12,803 nucleotides of DNA from JBBRLA01 sp038231615 (GTDB lineage Bacteria; Myxococcota_A; Polyangia; Palsa-1104; JAEUJZ01): assembly GCA_038231615.1 (NCBI GenBank), contig JBBRLA010000194.1, positions 1-12,803 of the forward strand, given 5' to 3'. A program made the position numbers and the translations under genes. The notes under the pieces are model-generated. The model was not told where the DNA came from, did no database searches, and saw nothing but the letters and a program-made list of their open reading frames with translations. This document shows, piece after piece, positions 7,043 to 12,803 of the stretch (position 1 is the first letter of the stretch; every line of letters begins with the position of its first letter).

Positions 7043-8140
7043 ATGCCTGTCCAACGCTCCCTCTTCGACGCCATTCCCGGCTTCGTCGAGCCCCCTGCAC
7101 AGCCCGGCAAGCGCCGCGCTCTTCTGAACCCCGAGGACCTCCCCGCACCGGAAAAATTCGGCCCCCCGCGCATTCGCTTTGGCACCAGTTCGTGGACTTA
7201 TACGGGCTGGAGCGGCAAGGTCTACCGCGACGTCGCCGCCTACGGCTCCGAGGCCCGCTTCACCGAACGCTGCCTCGCCGAATACGCCCGCGACCCGCGC
7301 TTCCGTACCGCCGGCGCCGACAACCTGTACTACGCCGCCCCGGCCCATAGAACGTCCATGCTGGCCCGCTTTCGCCAGCAGCTCGAAGGCATCCCCGGCG
7401 GCTTCGACCTGTGTCCCAAGGTCTGGCACGGCATCACCGTCAACCGCTATACCCAGATCCAGCGCGACAAGTGGCGCCTGGGCACCGACTTGAACCGCTA
7501 CTTCCTGGATCCCGAGATCTTCGTCGATCAGGTGGTCCTGCCCCTGCAAGAGGGCCTGGGGCCCTGCCTGGGCCCCCTGATCCTGGAACTCCAGGAGAAC
7601 GCCATCGAGCCCGCCACCTTCGCCGGCCTTCTGGACCGCTTCCTGGGGGGCGCCAACGCCCGCGCCTCGTGCAACGTCTGCGTCGAGCTGCGCACCCTCG
7701 ATCACTTCACCGATCGCTACCTCGACGTCCTGTCCGCCCACGGCGCCGGCCACGTGCTCAATTCGTGGACCCGCATGCCGCCCATCGGCTGGCAGCACCA
7801 GCGCCTGCTGGCCCATGGCTACCCCGGCAAGGCCGTGCTCATCCGCGCCCTGCTCCGCCCCGGCCGCCTGGTTGAGAATGTCGGCGGCACACACCTTGTT
7901 CCCGGCAGCAAGTACGACGAGGCCGTCGAGGCCTACCAGCCCTACGACCGACTCCACGTCCGCCTGGACGATGTCCGCGCCGACATTCTGCGGGTCATCA
8001 AAGACGTGCCCGATCTGCCGATCTACACCGTGGTGAACAACCGACTGGAAGGACACTCCCCAGAGACCATCGCCGAGCTGGAAGGCAGCCTGTGGGGCTT
8101 TCCTTCCGACGGCCTCCGTGGTACGGGGGATGCCCCATGA
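7037..8140 (+). CDS. DUF72 (YecE-like) TIM-barrel-fold protein
   Basis: A 367-residue soluble cytoplasmic protein of the DUF72 family; the fold is known but the biochemical role is not. Family signatures are FGTSSWTYTGWSGKVY (48-63), DNLYYAAP (95-102, in place of the usual N-x-x-F-Y motif), CPKVWHGIT (126-134), PLILELQENA (about 180-189) and VVNNRLEGHSP near 331-341, which matches the family's closing NN-x-x-x-GH-x-P motif. It is longer than the usual 240-300 residues because of a roughly 45-residue N-terminal extension and longer internal loops. The start is either ATG 7037 or ATG 7043. Neither has a good Shine-Dalgarno, and the tandem repeats occupy that site. Its stop overlaps the start of the next gene (ATGA), indicating translational coupling to an exoribonuclease-like protein and hence a possible role with nucleic acids. 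Confidence 0.9.
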   Translation: MAMPVQRSLFDAIPGFVEPPAQPGKRRALLNPEDLPAPEKFGPPRIRFGTSSWTYTGWSGKVYRDVAAYGSEARFTERCLAEYARDPRFRTAGADNLYYAAPAHRTSMLARFRQQLEGIPGGFDLCPKVWHGITVNRYTQIQRDKWRLGTDLNRYFLDPEIFVDQVVLPLQEGLGPCLGPLILELQENAIEPATFAGLLDRFLGGANARASCNVCVELRTLDHFTDRYLDVLSAHGAGHVLNSWTRMPPIGWQHQRLLAHGYPGKAVLIRALLRPGRLVENVGGTHLVPGSKYDEAVEAYQPYDRLHVRLDDVRADILRVIKDVPDLPIYTVVNNRLEGHSPETIAELEGSLWGFPSDGLRGTGDAP

Positions 8141-9249
8141 ACGATATTTCCGCCACATCCAGTCCCGCATCCACCCTTTCGCCGCCCGCGGGCGGCCCCC
8201 GCGTGCTCGTCAAGGACATCGCCGACAAGTCCAAGATCAAGGGCATCTATCTGGTGGCACGCAAGGTCAACGCCACCGACCGCAACGGCAAGGCCTACCT
8301 CAGCCTGATTCTCATGGACAAAAGCGGGCAAATCGACGCCCGCGTCTTCGAGAACGCCGACAAGCTCGGCGCCTCCTTCGACGAGCAGGAGCACGTCCGC
8401 ATCAACGGCACCGCCAAGAGCTTCCAAGGCCGCCTGCAGCTCCACGTGCAGCACATCGAGAAGGTCCAGAAGGACGAGGTCGTCGCCGAGGACTACCTCC
8501 CCGCCTCGCAAAAGGACGCCGAACAGATGTGGCGCGAGCTGCGGGAGATCCTCGACACCGTCCGCGATCCCGACATCGCGCGCTTGCTGCGCGCCCTTTT
8601 CGACGATCCGGACACCGCCTCCCGCTTCCGGCAGGTGCCCGCGGCCAAGACCATCCACCACGCCTGGGTGGGGGGCCTGATGGAACACAACCTCTCGGTG
8701 CTGAAGATCGTCGACGGCCTGTGTCGCCACTACGCCCGGGAGTCCCCCGGTCTGCTCAACCGCGACCTGTGCATCGCCGGGGCGGTATTGCACGACTTCG
8801 GCAAGATCTACGAACTCTCGGGCGAGCGGTCTTTCGAATACACCCACGAGGGGCGGCTTATCGGGCATCTGGTGCAGTGCAGCCAGAGGCTCGCCGAGGT
8901 GGCCGCGACCCTGCCCGACTTTCCCCGGAGCAAGCTGATCGAGCTGCAGCACATCGTGCTGTCCCACCACGACCGCCTGGAATTCGGCAGCCCCAAGCGC
9001 CCCAAGACCGCCGAGGCCATGCTGGTGCATGCAGCCGACCAGCTCGATTCGCGGATGGGCTTCCTGCGGCAGCTCTTCGAGCGCGAGTCCGCGCCCGGCT
9101 GGTCCAGCTACCAGAAGGTCTTCGACCGCTACTTCTATCACCGCCCGCCCCAGGGGGCCGGTTCCCGGGACGACCTGCCCGGCGGCGACATGGAGGGCAC
9201 GCAGCGCAGCGAAGTGCCGCTCACCGACGAATACGCCGACCTGCTTTGA
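8137..9249 (+). CDS. OB-fold and HD-domain nuclease, YhaM-like 3'-5' exoribonuclease family
   Basis: A 370-residue cytoplasmic protein. An OB-fold nucleic-acid-binding domain covers about 22-110 (VLVKDI, then YLSLILMDKSGQIDARVFENADKL, then VRINGTAKSFQGRLQLHVQHIEKV, given in segments). A metal-dependent HD phosphohydrolase domain follows at about 170-335, with HHAW (174-177), EHN (183-185), the HD pair His219-Asp220 in VLHDFGKI, SHHDRLEFGS (276-285) and HAADQLDSRM (298-307). This order is that of YhaM-type 3'-5' exoribonucleases, which trim RNA or single-stranded DNA ends. The start is ATG 8137, overlapping the DUF72 stop codon and preceded by GGGGGA (8125-8130) at six bases. An in-frame ATG at 8092 would add 15 residues that lie within the DUF72 coding sequence and is less likely. 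The acidic tail after 340 is not family-typical and looks disordered. Confidence 0.9.
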   Translation: MNDISATSSPASTLSPPAGGPRVLVKDIADKSKIKGIYLVARKVNATDRNGKAYLSLILMDKSGQIDARVFENADKLGASFDEQEHVRINGTAKSFQGRLQLHVQHIEKVQKDEVVAEDYLPASQKDAEQMWRELREILDTVRDPDIARLLRALFDDPDTASRFRQVPAAKTIHHAWVGGLMEHNLSVLKIVDGLCRHYARESPGLLNRDLCIAGAVLHDFGKIYELSGERSFEYTHEGRLIGHLVQCSQRLAEVAATLPDFPRSKLIELQHIVLSHHDRLEFGSPKRPKTAEAMLVHAADQLDSRMGFLRQLFERESAPGWSSYQKVFDRYFYHRPPQGAGSRDDLPGGDMEGTQRSEVPLTDEYADLL

Positions 9250-9261
9250 CCTGGGGCTGCG

Positions 9262-9281
9262 CGACGGCAGCGACGCCGTCG
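9262..9281 (+). terminator. Hairpin after the DUF72-nuclease pair
   Basis: CGACGGC (9262-9268) and GCCGTCG (9275-9281) form a 7-bp stem with a 6-base loop, starting 13 bases after the nuclease stop codon. No T-run follows. It could end or stabilise the two-gene message before the next promoter. Confidence 0.3.
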
Positions 9282-9292
9282 GCAGGGCGGAC

Positions 9293-9321
9293 TTGGCACG
9301 CCGGGGTGGGGGCCTTAGAAT
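9293..9321 (+). promoter_or_regulatory. Sigma70-type promoter of the AsmA-family gene
   Basis: TTGGCA (9293-9298) and TAGAAT (9316-9321) each differ from consensus at one position and are separated by exactly 17 bases. Transcription would begin near 9328, giving a leader of about 36 bases that contains AAGGAG (9353-9358), five bases before ATG 9364. This is the best promoter in the window. Confidence 0.65.
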
Positions 9322-9363
9322 GACAGCGCATTTCAGCGAACCCGATTTCTGCAAGGAGAAGTC

Positions 9364-12300
9364 ATGCAGCCAGGGAGTGATCGCGGCAGCTCATCGGTCG
9401 CAGGTGCAGACCCGCCGGGCAGATGGACCCCGGAACACCTGAGCAACAACCGCGGCGCTGCGCGCTTCGTGATAAAGAACCGCGGCGCTGCGAGCTTCGC
9501 GATGAAGATCGCCCTCCTCGTCCTTTTGACGCCGCTGCTCCTCATCCTGATCGCCGTGCCGGTGCTGGCGCTGGCGGTGGACCTGGGCGGGGTGGTGCGC
9601 AAGCAGCTCGTCACCGCGCAGCCGGACATCGAGGCCAAGCTCGGACGCAAGGTGCGCTTCGGCGCGGTGAAGCTGAAGCTTCTGCCCACTCTGGCCGCCG
9701 AGGTCTCCGACCTGGCCATCGAGGCCGCCCCAGGCGCCACCGGGGCCGCCGCCGCGCCCCTCATGCAGCTTGCCACGGTGCGGGTCGGGGTGGCCATCTG
9801 GCCGCTGCTCACCTCCCTGGGGCACGAGGTCCAGGTCAGCCACATCGAGGCCGACGGCCTGCAGGTGACGGTGGTGCGCACCGCCGACGGACACCTGTCC
9901 TACGAGGACGTGGTCGAACACCTTTCGACCGCGGACCCGCGGCAAAAGACGCCGATGACCACCGAGCAGAAAGCCTACCTTCAGCGCCTTTCCCTCTCGC
10001 GGCTGGCGCTGACCCGCATCGGCCTGCACTTTTACGATCAGCAGCCCGGCGCGGTGCCCCTGACCATCGACCAGCTGGACCTGATCGCCAGGGACGTGCG
10101 CCTCTCGCGTCCGTTCACCGTGACCCTGGACGCGGCGGTGCTAGCAGCGCAGCGAAACTTCCACTTCGCGGTGACCCTGGGGCCGATCCCCGCCGATCTG
10201 GAAGTGGAGCAGCCGATTGCCCTTCTGCGCAGCCTGGACCTGAAGGTGCAGCCCCTGCAGATCGGTCCCGTGCTGCGCTTCGTGCCCCAAGGGGCGCTGG
10301 CCGTCGCCGGGGCGCTCTTCAACGCCGATTTGATTCTGGAAATGCCGACCGAGAAGGGCGACCTGCTGGTGAAGGGCAGCATCGGGGCCAAGGGGCTGAC
10401 CTTGGAACAGCGCCCGATTGTCCGCCCTGACGCAAAAGCGGAAGCGACCGTCCAGACCGGGCGACCCACCGATGTTTCCCTGCGGCTGGACCTGCGCTTC
10501 CAGCCCCTTTCCGGAAACCTGAATGCCCAGTTGCTGGAGGTCGCCATCGACGACATGACCCTCTCGGGGACAATGGACGTGCGCACCCTGTGGACCCGGC
10601 CGGAGGTGCATGCCCTTTTGCTGAACTCCCGCGGGCTGATGCTGGAAAAGCTGCTCTCGATCCTGCCTCCGGGAGCGGTGCCCCAGGGGGCCGTGCTGCG
10701 CGGCCCGATGACCGTACATGCCGCTGGCAGCGGCACTCCGGCCGAGGCGCAGGTGGACGCCAGGGTGGACCTGACCGACGCGCTGGTGTCGATGCCGGAG
10801 CTGCACAAACCGGAGAAGGTGGCGCTCTCGGCGGAGTTTTCGGGCAAGCTCCAGCAGGGGCTGGTGGACATCGACAAACTGGGGGTGGTGCTGGGGCCGA
10901 TGGCGCTCCTGGTCAAGGGGCAGGCGCGGGGCGGTGGCGACGTGGACCTGCACCTGGATACCGGTCGGGTCGATCTGGACCGGCTGCTGCGCCTTCTGCC
11001 CAGCGTGAAGAAAGCGGTGCCCCCGGGGGCCACCCTGGCCGGCGCGCTTCAGGTGACCGGCACGGTGAAGCGCCGCGGCGAGGAGCTTTTCGCCGACGCC
11101 CAGATCGCCATGACCGGCGCGGACGCCAGGACCCCCGATCTGGAACTGGTCGGCGGGGCCCGGCTGGCCGCCACGGTGAAGTCGACGCCGTCGTCGGCCC
11201 ATGTCGAGGCCGACCTGGACTTGGGAGCGGCGCGCCTTCTGGTCCCGGGCACCCTGGACAAGGGGGCGGGGGTGCCGATGCGGGTGAAGGTCAACGTCGA
11301 CCGCGCCGGCCAGGTCGTGACCGTACGGGAGGCGGACCTCACATTGCCTGGAGGCGAGGTGCGGATGCGCGGACAGGCCGACATGGCCGGGCACAAGCTT
11401 GACCTGACGGTGCCGCTGTGTGAACTGGACCTCTCGCGGCTGTCGCAGGTGGTGCTGGCCCTGCGCAAGCAGGCACCGGGGCTTTTGGACGGCAAGGTGC
11501 GCTTTGCGGTGGCGGTCTCCGGGGACCCGCAGAAGTTGAGCACGGTGAAGGCCCGCATCAGCGACCTGGATCTGTTCGCGCTGGGCGGGCACCTGCGCGG
11601 CATGGCGGAGGTCGAGGGGCTGGACGAGCCGCGGCACATCTCCTTCGGCTTCGACGGCGAGGGGCTGGACCTGGACCGGCTCACGGGCGGCAAGTCGGCG
11701 CCGCCGGCCAGGGACGACAAGGCCATCGAGGTGCCCAAGTTCGCCCGCCACCTGAACATGGAGGGCCGGGTGCACCTGAAAAATGGGCGCTTCAAGGGAC
11801 AGACGATGCGCGACCTGCTGATGGAGGTCCGCATGGTCAACGGCAACCTGATGATAAACACCCTGCGCGGCGAGATGTTCGGCGGGTCGCTATCGGCCAG
11901 TGGCTCGACCCTGGACCTGGGCCCCTCGACGCCGCGCTTCGACTTCAAGATCAAGGCGGACCAGATCGAGATCGCCGATGCCATGGCCATGGGCCATGGG
12001 TCGAGCATCGAACGGCACATCGAGGGCAAGGCCAACCTGGACCTGTCCGCGGTGGGGACCGGCCTTTCCTTCGCCCAGGTGGCACCGCATCTTTCCGGGC
12101 AGCTCGGGCTGGCCTTGAATGATGGAAAGCTGCCGGGGCTTTCGGTGGCCGGGACCGTGGTGAACCCGATCCTCGCGCACCTGCAAATGCTGAAGCAGGT
12201 CAAGGTGCCAGCGCAGATGGCGCTGCAGAACCTGGCGGTGCACTTCGACATTCACGATGGGAAGCTGCACACCACCCAGCCCCTGAAGACGAGCACCGCC

Positions 12301-12780
12301 GAAGGAGACATGGCCCTTTCGGGGACCATCGGCCTGGATCAGAGCCTGGCGCTACGCGGCGACCTGAACATCTCGCCCGAGGTGCTGAAGGCGGCCAGCG
12401 GTGGCAGGGTGGTCCCTCCCGGGCCGGTGCCGGTGAGCCTGAACATCGGTGGCACGCTGGCCGCGCCCAGGGTGCAGCTCACCGATCTGGGCAAGACCGT
12501 GGCGGCGCTGGCGGGCGCCGTGCTTAAAGGCAAGGGCAAGGAACTGCTCGGGGGCCTGGGCAAAGCCATCGGCGGCCAGGTGGGTGAGCAGGTGGGCGGT
12601 CAGATCGGCGGGGTGGTGCAGAACCTGTCTTCGCCGGAAGCACTGAAGGCCCAGGCGCAGCAGGCGGAGCAGCGCGCCGCCGAAGAGGCCAAGAAACGCC
12701 TGGCAGAGGAGGCGCAGAAGCGCCTGAAGGACCAGGAGAACCAGCTTGGCAAAGGCCTAAAGGGGCTCTTCGGCAAGTAG
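9364..12780 (+). CDS. AsmA-family envelope biogenesis protein
   Basis: A 1138-residue protein of the AsmA-like group, large proteins anchored in the inner membrane that project into the periplasm and are linked to outer-membrane assembly or lipid transport. A signal-anchor helix (MKIALLVLLTPLLLILIAVP and onward) spans about 47-72, and the AsmA N-terminal domain follows (GRKVRFGAVKLKLLPTLAAEV). Long beta-rich repeats with alternating hydrophobic and polar residues fill the middle. An AsmA C-terminal-type domain covers about 790-1055 (LRGEMFGGSLSASG; GKLPGLSVAGTVVNPIL). The end has Gly-rich GGQVGEQVGGQIGG, then a Lys/Glu/Ala coiled-coil tail at about 1093-1125. ATG 9364 is chosen for its AAGGAG at five bases. 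ATG 9502, right before the anchor helix, is the more family-like start but has a poor SD. The extra 46 residues contain a duplicated 10-residue segment. Its own promoter separates it from the preceding pair. Confidence 0.9.
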   Translation: MQPGSDRGSSSVAGADPPGRWTPEHLSNNRGAARFVIKNRGAASFAMKIALLVLLTPLLLILIAVPVLALAVDLGGVVRKQLVTAQPDIEAKLGRKVRFGAVKLKLLPTLAAEVSDLAIEAAPGATGAAAAPLMQLATVRVGVAIWPLLTSLGHEVQVSHIEADGLQVTVVRTADGHLSYEDVVEHLSTADPRQKTPMTTEQKAYLQRLSLSRLALTRIGLHFYDQQPGAVPLTIDQLDLIARDVRLSRPFTVTLDAAVLAAQRNFHFAVTLGPIPADLEVEQPIALLRSLDLKVQPLQIGPVLRFVPQGALAVAGALFNADLILEMPTEKGDLLVKGSIGAKGLTLEQRPIVRPDAKAEATVQTGRPTDVSLRLDLRFQPLSGNLNAQLLEVAIDDMTLSGTMDVRTLWTRPEVHALLLNSRGLMLEKLLSILPPGAVPQGAVLRGPMTVHAAGSGTPAEAQVDARVDLTDALVSMPELHKPEKVALSAEFSGKLQQGLVDIDKLGVVLGPMALLVKGQARGGGDVDLHLDTGRVDLDRLLRLLPSVKKAVPPGATLAGALQVTGTVKRRGEELFADAQIAMTGADARTPDLELVGGARLAATVKSTPSSAHVEADLDLGAARLLVPGTLDKGAGVPMRVKVNVDRAGQVVTVREADLTLPGGEVRMRGQADMAGHKLDLTVPLCELDLSRLSQVVLALRKQAPGLLDGKVRFAVAVSGDPQKLSTVKARISDLDLFALGGHLRGMAEVEGLDEPRHISFGFDGEGLDLDRLTGGKSAPPARDDKAIEVPKFARHLNMEGRVHLKNGRFKGQTMRDLLMEVRMVNGNLMINTLRGEMFGGSLSASGSTLDLGPSTPRFDFKIKADQIEIADAMAMGHGSSIERHIEGKANLDLSAVGTGLSFAQVAPHLSGQLGLALNDGKLPGLSVAGTVVNPILAHLQMLKQVKVPAQMALQNLAVHFDIHDGKLHTTQPLKTSTAEGDMALSGTIGLDQSLALRGDLNISPEVLKAASGGRVVPPGPVPVSLNIGGTLAAPRVQLTDLGKTVAALAGAVLKGKGKELLGGLGKAIGGQVGEQVGGQIGGVVQNLSSPEALKAQAQQAEQRAAEEAKKRLAEEAQKRLKDQENQLGKGLKGLFGK
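9448..9507. repeat. 30-bp tandem duplication in the AsmA start region
   Basis: Two adjacent 30-bp copies (9448-9477 and 9478-9507) begin aaccgcggcgctgcg and differ at three positions. They encode NRGAARFVIK and NRGAASFAMK in the AsmA frame. The ATG-AAG of the second copy, the alternative start, corresponds to ATA-AAG in the first. Confidence 0.85.
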
Positions 12781-12803
12781 ACAAAGTTGATCCCGCCGTA
12801 AAA

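Noticed and set aside
6923..8170. Minus-strand frame continuing upstream of the DUF2079 gene, giving an 887-residue reading frame
   Set aside because: The extra part is exactly antisense to the DUF72 gene, has no DUF2079 similarity, and consists of Gly/Ala/Val-rich shadow sequence typical of GC-rich genes. DUF72 motifs on the plus strand are unmistakable.
8023..9354. 443-residue minus-strand frame opposite the OB-HD nuclease
   Set aside because: The plus strand carries complete OB and HD motifs; the reverse frame is Val/Gly/Ala/Leu-rich with no start signal or family resemblance.
10141..11775. 544-residue minus-strand frame inside the AsmA gene
   Set aside because: It is His/Gln/Arg-rich shadow sequence opposite a continuous AsmA-family protein with strong promoter and SD support.

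Overview
The window is GC-rich chromosomal DNA with four large, well-supported genes and one unusually large multidomain gene. An AsmA-family protein points to a Gram-negative cell envelope. The OB-fold plus HD-domain nuclease, the DUF2079 membrane protein and the TIR-CHAT-NTPase-TPR protein are a mix I associate with Myxococcota or other deltaproteobacteria-grade lineages. That placement is inference; there is no rRNA or other phylogenetic marker here.

Layout, left to right. Positions 1-45 may hold the first 15 codons of a minus-strand gene that runs off the edge. Positions 46-442 have no convincing gene but several GC-rich inverted repeats, including a hairpin at the end of the next gene. 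Positions 443-4810 (minus) encode a 1455-residue protein with the order TIR, CHAT protease, STAND/NB-ARC-like NTPase, and a superhelix of about 40-residue TPR units. This is the architecture of a prokaryotic NLR-like conflict (probable anti-phage) protein. Its CHAT His/Cys pair is present, but the TIR position that normally carries the NADase glutamate reads glutamine. Positions 4811-5506 hold its leader (SD, -10-like box, two palindromes), then gene-poor and perhaps decayed sequence with one strong hairpin. Positions 5507-6922 (minus) encode a DUF2079 polytopic membrane protein.

A divergent control region at about 6923-7036 carries five tandem 10-bp units. It separates the DUF2079 gene from a plus-strand pair joined by an ATGA overlap: a DUF72/YecE-like protein (7037-8140) and an OB-HD, YhaM-like 3'-5' exoribonuclease (8137-9249). 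A good sigma70-type promoter (9293-9321) then drives a 1138-residue AsmA-family protein (9364-12780), whose start region contains a 30-bp tandem duplication.

Functionally the window is a defence-type module on the left, a membrane protein in the middle, a likely RNA or nucleic-acid maintenance pair, and an envelope-biogenesis gene on the right. The TIR-CHAT protein is the element most worth pursuing. No partner gene for it is visible, so it appears self-contained as sensor, switch and effector.
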